DNA of 60,739 nucleotides from Oxalobacter formigenes (lineage in GTDB: Bacteria; Pseudomonadota; Gammaproteobacteria; Burkholderiales; Burkholderiaceae_D): NCBI GenBank assembly GCA_019424645.1, contig JAHYZB010000048.1:10390-71128 (forward strand), given 5' to 3'. A program made the translations under genes and the position numbers. Below are positions 34,397 to 43,806 of the stretch, piece by piece (the stretch's first letter is position 1; every line of letters starts with the position of its first letter). The notes beneath the pieces are model-generated. The model was not told the DNA's origin. It made no database searches and saw only the letters and a program-made list of their open reading frames with translations.

Positions 34397-34966
34397 ATGA
34401 CAGAATCGATCAATGCAAAAGCCCTGGATATTCTGAAAAATTCCGAGCAGATTTTTTCACCCGAACAAATTCAGAAAGCGATAACTGACGTCGCTTCAAG
34501 ACTGAATCATGACTTCGATATTCCGGATGTCAAAACGCCTCCTCTGGTATTGAGCATCATGGGAGGAGCGGCTATTTTCACAGGCCAGCTATTACCTCAT
34601 TTGAGTTTCCCGCTTGAATTCGATTTCATACACGTTTCCCGCTACGGTAATGAAGAATATGGTGGCGAATTCATCTGGAAAGTCATTCCCAGACAAAATG
34701 TTATCAACAGAACCGTCATCGTTTTGGATGACATTCTGGATGAAGGACAGACCCTGCTGCATGTTCGTGACAAACTGGTGGATATGGGAGCTGCGAAGGT
34801 GGTTATCGCGATCTTTGCAGACAAGCAGACCGGCGCGACAAAACCGATCCGGGCTGACTATGTCGGTCTGGAGGTGCCTAACCAGTTTGTTATCGGATTT
34901 GGAATGGACATAGGCGGTTTCTGGCGCAATCTGCCCGATATCCGCGTCCTGACAAAGGAATTGTAA
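34397..34966 (+). CDS. Hypoxanthine-guanine phosphoribosyltransferase
   Basis: 189 residues from the ATG at 34397 (MTESINAKALDIL); a GTG at 34382 is an alternative. It salvages purine bases with PRPP. The type I PRTase fold shows the PRPP loop VIVLDDILDEGQTL, an N-terminal LSIMGGAAIFTGQLLP, a hood region DFIHVSRYGN and the C-terminal VGLEVPNQFVIGFGMD that contacts the base. It lies between the divergent aminopeptidase and the convergent parB. Confidence 0.92.
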   Translation: MTESINAKALDILKNSEQIFSPEQIQKAITDVASRLNHDFDIPDVKTPPLVLSIMGGAAIFTGQLLPHLSFPLEFDFIHVSRYGNEEYGGEFIWKVIPRQNVINRTVIVLDDILDEGQTLLHVRDKLVDMGAAKVVIAIFADKQTGATKPIRADYVGLEVPNQFVIGFGMDIGGFWRNLPDIRVLTKEL

Positions 34967-35013
34967 TCAGTTTTATGTCAAGATCACTAAAAAATTATCA
35001 AAATGACAACTAT

Positions 35014-35901
35014 TTAATGAGATGGCCTTATTTTATGAATCAATCCATCCAGAATATCAAGATTGGCAAAATCGATGACAAGCTGCCCACGTCCTTTGGA
35101 ACCGAGACGGAAGCTGACTTTGGTTGCCAACAAGTCTGACAGCTCTTCTTCCAGTTGTACCAGATCGGACGATTTTTCCTGAACGGCTTTTTTGGCGAAA
35201 TTTCTGTTATTCAATTCCTGTGCTACCAGCTTTTCAGCTTCCCGAACCGACATTCTTTTTGCAACGATCTGGGTTGCCAGGGCAATCTGGGTTGCTCCAT
35301 CCACTGCCAGCAATGCACGGGCATGTCCCATATCGATATCTCCGGCCACAAGCATTGTCTGGACAGGACGCGTCAGGTTCAGAAGGCGCAAAAGATTCGA
35401 GACAGCACTTCTTGAACGACCAACTGCCGAGGCGGCCTGTTCATGGGTAAACTCGAAATCCGTGACAAGACGATGAATACCCTGTGCTTCTTCAAGTGGA
35501 TTCAGGTCTTCGCGTTGCATGTTTTCGATCAGCGCCATTGCGGCAGCTGTCTGATCATCGACGTCTTTCACGATGACCGGCATATCGGACAAACCGGCTA
35601 TCTGCGCGGCACGATAACGGCGCTCACCGGCAATGATTTCATATACTGTATTATTTCCATTACCGGAAACAGGTCTGACAAGAATCGGCTGCATAACCCC
35701 CTGTTCGCGTATGGATTGGGCCAGCTCATTCAAGGCTCCCTCATCCATACGGTTACGCGGCTGGTATTTGCCAGCCTGCAACTGGGTGATTGGCAAACTC
35801 GATACCGTCGACGGGTCGGCTGAAAAATCCGGCGCAGATCCAAGTAATACTTCAAGTCCACGTCCCAAACCTTTTTTCTTTTTCGTAGTCGTTTCACTCA
35901 T
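35014..35901 (-). CDS. parB: Chromosome-partitioning protein ParB
   Basis: 295 residues. It binds parS, spreads as a CTP-dependent clamp and is segregated by ParA. It starts with KKKKGLGRGLEVLLG, has the CTP-binding box GERRYRAAQIAG near 95-105, the HTH FTHEQAASAVGRSRSAVSNL near 150-170, and a C-terminal dimer domain. It starts 30 bases after parA. A perfect parS is 3.5 kb upstream, ahead of mnmG. Confidence 0.97.
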   Translation of the reverse strand: MSETTTKKKKGLGRGLEVLLGSAPDFSADPSTVSSLPITQLQAGKYQPRNRMDEGALNELAQSIREQGVMQPILVRPVSGNGNNTVYEIIAGERRYRAAQIAGLSDMPVIVKDVDDQTAAAMALIENMQREDLNPLEEAQGIHRLVTDFEFTHEQAASAVGRSRSAVSNLLRLLNLTRPVQTMLVAGDIDMGHARALLAVDGATQIALATQIVAKRMSVREAEKLVAQELNNRNFAKKAVQEKSSDLVQLEEELSDLLATKVSFRLGSKGRGQLVIDFANLDILDGLIHKIRPSH

Positions 35902-35931
35902 TTTTATCGCCCGTATCCTTATTTAAAAAGT

Positions 35932-36705
35932 TCAGTTCCGGTCTTTCAGCCATCCCAGCATTTCTTCAGCGAAGGAGAGGTAGGCCTGTGCTCCCCTTGA
36001 AGATGGGTCGAAATCAATACCCGGCAGACCATATGAAGGCGCCTCCGCCAAACGGATATTTCTGGGAATTACCGTTTTAAAGACTCTGTCCCCAAAATGT
36101 TTTTCGAGTTGTTCGGACACATGCTGGGATAGTGTAGCCCGTTTGTCGAACATGACTCTCAATAAACCGATTATTTTCAGATTACGGTTCATGTTGGCAT
36201 GAACCTGCTTGATCGTATTGACCAGATCGGACAAACCTTCCAGAGCATAATATTCGCATTGCATTGGAATTATCACGCCATTTGCCGAGCAAAACGCATT
36301 AAGGGTCAAAAGGGACAAGGCTGGAGGACAATCGATCAGAATGTAATCGTATCTATCCTGAATGATATCCAGCGCTTCTTTAAGACGTTTTTCCCGGCGA
36401 TCTATATCAACCATTTCGACTTCAGCGCCCGCAAGGTCACGGTTCGACGGGAGCAAGTCATAATTACCTGTAGAAGAACGTACACAGGCTGATTCGATAT
36501 TGTCGAGACCCAGAAGCACCTGATAGACGGATGTTTCCAGTTCTGATTTCTGAATGCCACTTCCCATCGTTGCATTGCCTTGCGGGTCGAGATCGACCAG
36601 AAGCACTTTCTGATCCAATCGCGCAAGACCGGCTGCCAGATTGACTGTGGTCGTCGTTTTTCCGACTCCACCCTTCTGATTGGCGATGCAAAATATTGTG
36701 GCCAT
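35932..36705 (-). CDS. parA: Chromosome-partitioning ATPase ParA
   Basis: 257 residues, the short chromosomal (Soj-type) form without an N-terminal HTH. It starts MATIFCIANQKGGVGKTTTT with the deviant Walker A, then LLVDLDPQGNATMGSG and DYILIDCPPALSLLTL. It moves ParB-parS complexes along the nucleoid. It follows rsmG by 52 bases. Confidence 0.97.
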   Translation of the reverse strand: MATIFCIANQKGGVGKTTTTVNLAAGLARLDQKVLLVDLDPQGNATMGSGIQKSELETSVYQVLLGLDNIESACVRSSTGNYDLLPSNRDLAGAEVEMVDIDRREKRLKEALDIIQDRYDYILIDCPPALSLLTLNAFCSANGVIIPMQCEYYALEGLSDLVNTIKQVHANMNRNLKIIGLLRVMFDKRATLSQHVSEQLEKHFGDRVFKTVIPRNIRLAEAPSYGLPGIDFDPSSRGAQAYLSFAEEMLGWLKDRN

Positions 36706-36757
36706 AGCTATGCTCTATAAAAAGACAATGATCGATGCATGCTGATACTTCCGGCAA

Positions 36758-37420
36758 TTATTTCTTTTTATCGATAAAAAGAAGATGACGTTGTGCATCA
36801 AGCTGCGGTACTTTTAATGCTTCAATACGTTTTACAATCCAGCCAGATTCAAGGTTACTGATTTCATCCTCCGGAATCAATCCTTTCATGGCATAAAAAA
36901 GACCGTTTTCCGATAACAAATGAGAGGACAGACCGACAAAGTCGTTCAAACTGGCGAAAGCGCGTGAAATAATCCCGTCAAAAGGCTCTTCAACTTCCAG
37001 TTCTTCAACACGTCCTGTATAAACTGTTACATTATCCAAACCAAGTTCAATCTTTACCTGATTCAAAAATGCAGTTTTTTTATGAACAATGTCAATCATG
37101 GACACTTTCATTTCAGGATAGACAATTGACAGAACCAGACCCGGTAATCCCCCTCCTGAACCGACATCCAGCAGGTTCCTTGCTTTCGATAAATACGGAA
37201 CGACGGCAAGCGAATCCAGCAAATGATAAGTCAACATGGCTTGCGGGTTTCTGACAGCCGTTAAATTATAGGTAGAATTCCACTTGCCCAGCAAAACCAG
37301 ATAATCCATTAATTTTTTTACCTGATCATTAGCCAGCCTGGTATTCAAGGCAATAATGCCATCTATCAGATCAGTCCGGATTTCATCCCAATCAACCAGA
37401 TTTTTCTGTTTTTTCTGCAT
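36758..37420 (-). CDS. rsmG: 16S rRNA m7G527 methyltransferase RsmG
   Basis: 220 residues. It methylates G527 (E. coli numbering) of 16S rRNA with SAM. The SAM motif is LLDVGSGGGLPGLVLSI, followed by DIVHKKTAFLNQ and GIISRAFASL. It starts 7 bases after mnmG, the usual pair near bacterial origins. Confidence 0.97.
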   Translation of the reverse strand: MQKKQKNLVDWDEIRTDLIDGIIALNTRLANDQVKKLMDYLVLLGKWNSTYNLTAVRNPQAMLTYHLLDSLAVVPYLSKARNLLDVGSGGGLPGLVLSIVYPEMKVSMIDIVHKKTAFLNQVKIELGLDNVTVYTGRVEELEVEEPFDGIISRAFASLNDFVGLSSHLLSENGLFYAMKGLIPEDEISNLESGWIVKRIEALKVPQLDAQRHLLFIDKKK

Positions 37421-37427
37421 AAAACGA

Positions 37428-39347
37428 TTATGCCTCCAGTTCAGCGAAATCGATCAGACCCTGCTTCTTCAGGTAAATCAGCAATAATGAAATGGCTGCT
37501 GGAGTGACACCAGAAATGCGGGAAGCCTGTCCCAAGGTTTCAGGTTTTTGCTTGTCCAGTTTTTGTCTGACTTCTATCGACAATGCACTGACTTCTGTAT
37601 AATTCATGTCCTGTGGCAAACGCAGGTTTTCGTAATACTGTTGACGTCTGACTTCACGGGTTTGTCTTTCAATATAACCCGCGTATTTGATCTGAATTTC
37701 GACCTGTTCTTTTACCTTTTCATCCAGTTCTTCTTCAGCTACCCAGTTTTTTCCTTCTATCGAGGTCAGGCTCGCCAGTTTGTCATAATCCACATCAGGG
37801 CGTTTCATCAGATCCGCCAGCGAATATTCCCGTTCGATATCCTTGCCTATTACCCTTTCAGCCTCCCGGGAACTTAACGTGGAAGGATGAACCCAGGTCG
37901 ATTTCATTCGTTCGATTTCACGGGCAATTTTTTCACGCTTTTGCTCGAAATCGATCCACTGTTCCAATGGTACACAACCCAGCTTATAACCGATTTCAGT
38001 CAGGCGCATATCAGCATTATCTTCACGCAGACTCAATCTGTATTCTGCACGGCTTGTAAACATGCGATACGGCTCCTGAACACCTTGTGTGATCAGATCA
38101 TCAACCATAACGCCCATATATGCTTCACTGCGTTTAGGCACCCACGGTTCTTTCTCCTGGACATACAAAGAAGCATTAATTCCGGCCAGCAAACCTTGTG
38201 CTGCGGCTTCTTCGTACCCTGTTGTTCCGTTTATCTGTCCGGCAAAGAAAAGTCCCTTGATTTGGCGTGTTTCCAGTGACGATTTCAGACAACGGGGATC
38301 ATAGAAATCATATTCGATCGCATAACCTGGCCTCAAAATATGGGCATCTTCCAGCCCGGGAATGGATCTTACAAGATCGATCTGTGTTTCAAAAGACAGG
38401 CTGGTTGAAATACCGTTCGGATAATATTCGTTCGTTTTCACTCCCTCAGGTTCCAGAAAAATCTGATGAGAATTTTTGTCCGAGAAACGATGAATCTTGT
38501 CTTCAATAGATGGACAATAACGCGGTCCCACCCCTTCAATAACCCCTGTAAACATCGGGCTCTTGTCCAGACCGGCCCGGATAATATCATGCGTTTTCGT
38601 ATTAGTATGCGTTATCCAGCATGGCAGTTGTTCCGGATGCATTGAAGCATTTCCACGCAAGGAAAAAACAGGTACAGGATCAAGATCACCCAGCTGTTTT
38701 TTCATCACTGAAAAATCAATGGTATTCCCGTCAATTCTCGGCGGAGTTCCTGTTTTCAATCGCCCCTGAGGTAAATTCAGTTCTTTCAGAGAATGAGATA
38801 AAGCCAGAGCAGGAACATCGCCAGCTCGTCCACCCGGATATGAATTCAGGCCGATAAAAATCTTCCCATCAATAAATGTACCCGCTGTCAGAACAACGGA
38901 AGTTCCTCTGAATTCAACACCACCTTGCGTTTTAACTCCAATAACTTTTTCGCCTTCCAGAATCAGATCATCGACTTGTTGTTGAAACAAAAGAAGGTTT
39001 TTCTGGTTTTCGATTTGGTAACGAATAGCCTGACGATAAATAACCCGATCAATCTGCGCACGAGTAGCCCTGACTGCAGGACCTTTGGAAGAATTCAGAA
39101 TTCTGAATTGAATCCCTGCCTCATCTGTTGCCAAGGCCATTACACCACCCATTGCATCCACTTCTTTAACAAGATGACTTTTACCAATCCCGCCAATAGA
39201 TGGATTACAGGACAATTGACCAAGGGTTTCAAAGTTATGGGTAACCAATAATGTTTTCATACCCATTCTTGCAGCAACCAGAGCGGCTTCCGTACCGGCA
39301 TGACCACCACCAACAACTATGACATCAAATTGAACTGAATAAAGCAT
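37428..39347 (-). CDS. mnmG: tRNA uridine carboxymethylaminomethyl enzyme MnmG (GidA)
   Basis: 639 residues. With MnmE it modifies the wobble uridine of several tRNAs. The FAD-binding loop VVGGGHAGTEAA lies near 11-22, then NPSIGGIGKSHLVKE and the later RLKTGTPPRIDG and GQINGTTGYEEAAAQG. The C-terminal MnmE-binding helical domain is complete. It is the first gene of mnmG-rsmG-parA-parB and is preceded at 40 bases by the parS site. Confidence 0.98.
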   Translation of the reverse strand: MLYSVQFDVIVVGGGHAGTEAALVAARMGMKTLLVTHNFETLGQLSCNPSIGGIGKSHLVKEVDAMGGVMALATDEAGIQFRILNSSKGPAVRATRAQIDRVIYRQAIRYQIENQKNLLLFQQQVDDLILEGEKVIGVKTQGGVEFRGTSVVLTAGTFIDGKIFIGLNSYPGGRAGDVPALALSHSLKELNLPQGRLKTGTPPRIDGNTIDFSVMKKQLGDLDPVPVFSLRGNASMHPEQLPCWITHTNTKTHDIIRAGLDKSPMFTGVIEGVGPRYCPSIEDKIHRFSDKNSHQIFLEPEGVKTNEYYPNGISTSLSFETQIDLVRSIPGLEDAHILRPGYAIEYDFYDPRCLKSSLETRQIKGLFFAGQINGTTGYEEAAAQGLLAGINASLYVQEKEPWVPKRSEAYMGVMVDDLITQGVQEPYRMFTSRAEYRLSLREDNADMRLTEIGYKLGCVPLEQWIDFEQKREKIAREIERMKSTWVHPSTLSSREAERVIGKDIEREYSLADLMKRPDVDYDKLASLTSIEGKNWVAEEELDEKVKEQVEIQIKYAGYIERQTREVRRQQYYENLRLPQDMNYTEVSALSIEVRQKLDKQKPETLGQASRISGVTPAAISLLLIYLKKQGLIDFAELEA

Positions 39348-39386
39348 AAGGTTTTTTACCAGCCGTTTTGAGCTGAAAAATTGAAA

Positions 39387-39402
39387 TGTTTCACGTGAAA
39401 CA
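39387..39402. promoter_or_regulatory. parS centromere site
   Basis: TGTTTCACGTGAAACA, an exact match to the 16-bp palindrome bound by ParB across bacteria. It lies 40 bases upstream of the mnmG start. parB and parA are in the same operon downstream. It is the only perfect copy I see in the window. Confidence 0.97.
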
Positions 39403-39839
39403 TTAAAAAATGAAAGGAAATTCGAGAATAGGAAAAAAGGTATTTTAGATCGTTTTTCCTTTTAATCACAAATTGAAGAATTTTTAATTTTCTGAATGTT
39501 CAAAAAACCAACAAAAAGAGAATAAAATATGTTAACAAAATTGTTGATAAGTTGTGAGCCTTTTGGGAACAACCTTGCATAAAAAAAAGGCAGAAAAGAT
39601 ATACAAAATATATACTTCACTTATCCAGAAAGTTTAATTTATTTAACATATTGATTTTTAAAGAATTATAATACTTATTCACATAAATTTGGGACTCTAT
39701 TATTCCTATGTATATATATGAATAACTATTAAATAAATGCATTTCAGTGTCACCAACCTGAACAATTTTAGCTTTAGTTGTTCATCTGATAGAATGATGC
39801 CTGTTCAACATGGCCTTTTAATTTGAGAAGACAAAACAA
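39403..39839. other. Very AT-rich intergenic block, candidate oriC
   Basis: 437 bases with no gene and long A/T runs. It contains TTATTCACA (39675-39683), which fits the DnaA-box consensus TTWTNCACA, plus three sites with one mismatch: TTAATCACA (39462-39470), the reverse of TTATCAACA (39542-39550) and TTATCCAGA (39621-39629). Between and after these sites lie stretches such as those near 39631-39672 with almost no G or C, suitable for melting. A parS adjoins it, and mnmG stands next to it as in several origins. dnaA is 15 kb away, so the claim rests on sequence only. Confidence 0.6.
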
Positions 39840-41129
39840 ATGAATTCGCAAGATCAAAAAAAAGAGCTGCTTAAAAAAAATGCACTCGCCTTCCATCGTT
39901 TCCCAATTCCGGGAAAAATCAGTGTTACTCCAACCAAAGAAGTCAGAGACCAGAATGAACTGGCACTCGCCTATACTCCCGGTGTAGCCTGCGCCTGTGA
40001 AGAAATTCACGCTGACCCCGAAAATGCCTATATTTACACAACCAAGGGAAATCTGGTTGCCGTCATTTCAAACGGAACGGCCGTTCTGGGTCTGGGTAAT
40101 ATTGGTGCACAAGCTTCCAAGCCAGTTATGGAAGGCAAAGGGGTCTTGTTCAAAAAATTCGCTGACATCAACGTTTTCGATCTGGAAGTCAACGAACTGG
40201 ATCCGGACAAACTGTGCGATATCATCGCCTCTCTGGAACCCACTTTCGGTGGTATCAATCTGGAAGACATTCGTGCTCCTGAATGCTTCTATATTGAAAG
40301 AAAACTGCGTGAAAAAATGAATATCCCTGTTTTCCACGACGATCAGCATGGTACGGCTGTTATCGTCGGAGCAGCTGTTCTGAACGCCCTGAAAGTCGTC
40401 GGCAAAGATATCAAGAATTGCAAAATGGTTGTGTCAGGTGCCGGTGCCGGTGCTTTGGGTTGTCTGGAACTGTTGGTCGATTTGGGATTTCCTGTCGAAA
40501 ATATCTGGGTTACCGACATCAAGGGTGTGGTCTATAAAGGCCGCAAGGAACTGATGGATCCGGAAAAAGAAAAATATGCTCAGGATACAGATGCACGTAC
40601 CTTGATGGACGTAATTTCTGATGCAGATATTTTCCTTGGATTGTCCGCAGGCAATGTTTTGAAACCGGAAATGGTATTGAAAATGGCAAAAGATCCTATT
40701 ATTTTCGCTATGGCCAATCCAATTCCTGAAATTCTGCCGGAAGTCGCCCACGCTACCCGTGACGATGTCATCATGGGGACGGGACGTTCCGATTATCCGA
40801 ACCAGATCAACAATTCCATGTGTTTCCCTTATCTTTTCAGAGGAGCTCTGGATTGCCGCGCAAAAACAATCAACCGTGAAATGGAACTCGCAGCCGTTCG
40901 TGCCATTGCAAGTCTTGCTGAAATGGAATGTCCGGATGAAATCGTGGCAATGTATGGCAAAAAATATACCTTTGGCCGTGATTATCTGTTGCCATTCCAG
41001 TTCGATCCACGTCTGTTATGGGTTGTTGCTCCTGCTGTGGCTCAGGCAGCTATGGATTCCGGTGTGGCACGCGCACCAATCGCTGATATGGATGCATATC
41101 GGGCAAAACTGAAAGAATTCGTGGGGTAA
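39840..41129 (+). CDS. NADP-type malic enzyme, short form
   Basis: 429 residues. It decarboxylates malate to pyruvate. The malic N-domain has ALAYTPGVA, NGTAVLGLGNIGA and GKGVLFKKFADI with the catalytic Lys, the metal region is FHDDQHGTAV, and the Rossmann part has VSGAGAGALGCLELL. Many proteobacterial MaeB enzymes carry an additional phosphotransacetylase-like domain of about 320 residues; this one ends before it. The end MDAYRAKLKEFVG looks natural. A terminator follows at once. The leader contains the candidate origin. Confidence 0.93.
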   Translation: MNSQDQKKELLKKNALAFHRFPIPGKISVTPTKEVRDQNELALAYTPGVACACEEIHADPENAYIYTTKGNLVAVISNGTAVLGLGNIGAQASKPVMEGKGVLFKKFADINVFDLEVNELDPDKLCDIIASLEPTFGGINLEDIRAPECFYIERKLREKMNIPVFHDDQHGTAVIVGAAVLNALKVVGKDIKNCKMVVSGAGAGALGCLELLVDLGFPVENIWVTDIKGVVYKGRKELMDPEKEKYAQDTDARTLMDVISDADIFLGLSAGNVLKPEMVLKMAKDPIIFAMANPIPEILPEVAHATRDDVIMGTGRSDYPNQINNSMCFPYLFRGALDCRAKTINREMELAAVRAIASLAEMECPDEIVAMYGKKYTFGRDYLLPFQFDPRLLWVVAPAVAQAAMDSGVARAPIADMDAYRAKLKEFVG

Positions 41130-41141
41130 TTTCCGAAGATA

Positions 41142-41172
41142 AAAAAACCGCGCATTTTGCGCGGTTTTTTTT
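41142..41172. terminator. Terminator between the malic enzyme gene and pyrC
   Basis: AAAAAAACCGCGC pairs with GCGCGGTTTTTTT over a 5-base loop. T runs on both strands make it bidirectional. It overlaps the pyrC stop by two bases. Confidence 0.93.
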
Positions 41173-42202
41173 ATTTCAATTGCCAGTTGAGAGTTTCTCC
41201 TGCCATAAGGGGTATAACCCTGTTCTCACCAAATGGCAAATCCTGCGGGATTGTCCATTCTTTCTTAACCAGTGTTATTTTATTCCGGTTAACGTTCTGG
41301 TTATAGAATTTGGGGCCATTGATGCTGGTAAACCATTCGATTTTTTCCAATGCACCGATTTCATCAAAAGCCTGAACGTAAAGTTCGATAGCATGCAAGG
41401 CGGTATAACAGCCGGCACATCCACAAGCGCTTTCTTTCGCGCCCTGTGCATGAGGTGCTGAATCCGTACCCATAAAGAAGCGTCTGTTTTCAGTTGAAAC
41501 AGCTTTTAACAGGGCTTGCCTGTTTTCTTCCCTCTTCAGGATAGGCAGGCAATAGTAATGTGGCCTTATACCGCCCTGAAAGAGGCTGTTACGGTTAAAA
41601 AGGAGGTGATGGGCAGTCACGGTAGCTCCGATGTATCCTTCGGCCTCTGCGACGTATTGTGCGGCCTCCCTGGTGGTTATATGTTCGAATACGATCTTCA
41701 AATCCGGCAGTTTTTTGCGGAGTGGAATCAGAACCTTGTCGATAAAAACGGCTTCCCTGTCAAAAATATCGATGGATGGGTCAGTCACTTCACCATGCAT
41801 CAGCAAGGGAATGCCCTGTTTCTGCATTTCCTCAAGCGTAACCATGCAGTTGTCGAGTGAGGTGACTCCTGCATCGGAATTGGTCGTCGCTCCTGCTGGG
41901 TACAGTTTGACGCCGTGAATGATTCCGCTTTCCTTTGCACGTTTGATATCTTCCGGGCTTGTGTTGTCCGTTAAATAAAGTGTCATGAGAGGTTCAAAAT
42001 CGCTACCGGAAGGCAATGCATCCAGAATTCTTTTACGATATTCAAGAGCCTGTTCCGTTGTCGTAACGGGTGGTTTGAGATTAGGCATGATGATGGCCCG
42101 ATGAAATTGCCGGGCAGCCTGTGGGACAGTTGATTTCAATACATCCCCATCTCTCAGATGAAGATGCCAGTCGTCTGGTTGAATGATCGTCAAGGTTTGC
42201 AT
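41171..42202 (-). CDS. pyrC: Dihydroorotase PyrC (type II)
   Basis: 343 residues from the ATG at 42202, which puts the conserved TIIQPDDWHLHLRDG at the N-terminus as in other PyrC proteins. Earlier in-frame starts add up to 25 residues without a ribosome site. It closes carbamoyl-aspartate to dihydroorotate in pyrimidine synthesis. Zinc ligands are seen in WHLHLRDG, the carboxylated Lys region GVKLYPAGATTNSD, LLMHGEV, EHITTREA and FMGTDSAPH. It is divergent from the cobalamin adenosyltransferase gene. Confidence 0.96.
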   Translation of the reverse strand: MQTLTIIQPDDWHLHLRDGDVLKSTVPQAARQFHRAIIMPNLKPPVTTTEQALEYRKRILDALPSGSDFEPLMTLYLTDNTSPEDIKRAKESGIIHGVKLYPAGATTNSDAGVTSLDNCMVTLEEMQKQGIPLLMHGEVTDPSIDIFDREAVFIDKVLIPLRKKLPDLKIVFEHITTREAAQYVAEAEGYIGATVTAHHLLFNRNSLFQGGIRPHYYCLPILKREENRQALLKAVSTENRRFFMGTDSAPHAQGAKESACGCAGCYTALHAIELYVQAFDEIGALEKIEWFTSINGPKFYNQNVNRNKITLVKKEWTIPQDLPFGENRVIPLMAGETLNWQLK

Positions 42203-42305
42203 GTCTGATTCTGGCATAGTAAATAATAGGACTTGGCTCTTTGAATCTTTTATTTTATTGTATTTACTCCGGTTCATTCATCTTTTTTACAAGGTTTTCG
42301 TCAAA

Positions 42306-42845
42306 GTGAAAAATCGCATATCAAGAGTGGTTACCCGTTCCGGCGATCAGGGAACGACAGGTCTTGCCGATGGCAGCCGAGTGTCGAAGGACAGTGCCAG
42401 AATCGATGCCATCGGTCAGGTAGATGAGCTTAATTCAGTGATTGGTCTGGTCATCAGTGAAGGCTTGCCGGAAAAAATGAGGCAGGAACTTCAGGCCATT
42501 CAGAATGAATTGTTCAATATCGGTGGAGAACTGGCTGTGGTGAAAACATCATTGATGACAGAAGAAAAAGTTCTCGTTCTGGAAAAACTGGCTGAAGAAT
42601 ATAACAGGGACTTGCCTCCGCTTCGCGATTTCATCCTGCCCGGTGGAACGAAGGCAGCCGCCTTGTGTCATCTTGCCAGAAGCGTTTGCAGGCGCGCAGA
42701 GCGTGCCATTGTGGCACTGGGAAAACAGGAAGATGTATCTCCTGTTCTTTACCAGTACCTTAACCGCCTGTCAGACCTGTTTTTTATTTATGCACGCGTT
42801 GCCAACCAAATGGCAGATCAATCCGATATTTTCTGGAAAAAATAA
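42306..42845 (+). CDS. PduO-type cob(I)alamin adenosyltransferase
   Basis: 179 residues from the GTG at 42306, preceded by AAGG at 11 bases. In-frame ATG codons farther upstream would run into pyrC. It makes adenosylcobalamin from cob(I)alamin and ATP. The N-terminal nucleotide loop is VVTRSGDQGTTGLADGSRV, then DAIGQVDELNSVIGL, and the C-terminal CRRAERAIVAL and YLNRLSDLFFIYAR are family signatures. It may serve cobalamin-dependent enzymes elsewhere. It is convergent with folE2, with two bases between their stops. Confidence 0.93.
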   Translation: MKNRISRVVTRSGDQGTTGLADGSRVSKDSARIDAIGQVDELNSVIGLVISEGLPEKMRQELQAIQNELFNIGGELAVVKTSLMTEEKVLVLEKLAEEYNRDLPPLRDFILPGGTKAAALCHLARSVCRRAERAIVALGKQEDVSPVLYQYLNRLSDLFFIYARVANQMADQSDIFWKK

Positions 42846-42847
42846 GC

Positions 42848-43750
42848 TTATTGTTTTCGTTTGTCGAATTCGATACAGGCGTAGGCGGAATGATTGTGAA
42901 TCGATTCAAAGTTTTCCGCTTCCAGAGAATAGGCCAGTACACGTGAGTCGGCGTTCAACATACCGGCTACGTCACGAACCAGATCTTCAACGAATTTCGG
43001 GTTGTCGTAGGCATATTCAGTCACATATTTTTCATCAGGACGTTTCAACAGACCGAACAATTCACACGAAGCCTGAGCCTCGATTTTGGCAATCAGCTCT
43101 TCCACTGGCAAATCGTCCTTGATGATGGCGTTGACGGTAATGTGTGAACGCTGGTTGTGAGCTCCGTAAGCTGAAATTTCCTTGGAACATGGGCACAAAC
43201 TGGTAACAGGAACGAGCACTTTCTGGGAAATTTCAATCTGGCCGTTTTTCATTTCACCGATCAGACCCACTTCATAATCCATCAGGCTTTTGACACCTGA
43301 AACCGGGGCTGTCTTGGTAATGAAAAACGGAAAAGACAGTTCGATACGTCCGGATTCAGCATCAAGCAATTCCAGCATGTTGCTGATCAGCTTGCCGAAA
43401 ATATCGATATTCAGCGGTTTTGAATCAGAGCTCGTAAATTCTTCAAGCAGGGCCATGAAACGGGACATGTGCGTTCCCTTCTTCTGTTCGGGAAGGTGCA
43501 CAGTCATATTCCATGTACCGACGGAAGACTGGATGCCGTTTTTGGTCTGGATTTGAAGTGGATGGCGAACGCCTTTGACACCAACCCTTTGTATGGCTAT
43601 GTGTCTGGTATCCAGCGTATTTTGTACGTCTGGAATAGAAAAGTTGTCGTCTGCATTCATTTTTGGTGCCGATGTACTGGTTATGGGTGTATGAATGTTT
43701 GAGCAGTCATCCCAGTTACATTCAAAAGAGTGAGAATCTCGGAAATTCAT
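42848..43750 (-). CDS. folE2: GTP cyclohydrolase FolE2
   Basis: 300 residues from the ATG at 43750, chosen because AAGG lies 7 bases before it. A start at Met31 (43660) gives the 270 residues usual for the family but has no ribosome site. FolE2 opens GTP to dihydroneopterin triphosphate for folate synthesis and can work with metals other than zinc. The active-site loop is SLCPCSKEISAYGAHNQRSH and the C-terminal part has FVEDLVRDV. The extra N-terminus contains two Cys. It follows dxs by 56 bases in the same direction. Confidence 0.92.
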   Translation of the reverse strand: MNFRDSHSFECNWDDCSNIHTPITSTSAPKMNADDNFSIPDVQNTLDTRHIAIQRVGVKGVRHPLQIQTKNGIQSSVGTWNMTVHLPEQKKGTHMSRFMALLEEFTSSDSKPLNIDIFGKLISNMLELLDAESGRIELSFPFFITKTAPVSGVKSLMDYEVGLIGEMKNGQIEISQKVLVPVTSLCPCSKEISAYGAHNQRSHITVNAIIKDDLPVEELIAKIEAQASCELFGLLKRPDEKYVTEYAYDNPKFVEDLVRDVAGMLNADSRVLAYSLEAENFESIHNHSAYACIEFDKRKQ

Positions 43751-43806
43751 TATTAAACCTTAAAAAACGGCGATCGGTACAGGAAAGAAACAAAAAGGTT
43801 GATGAT

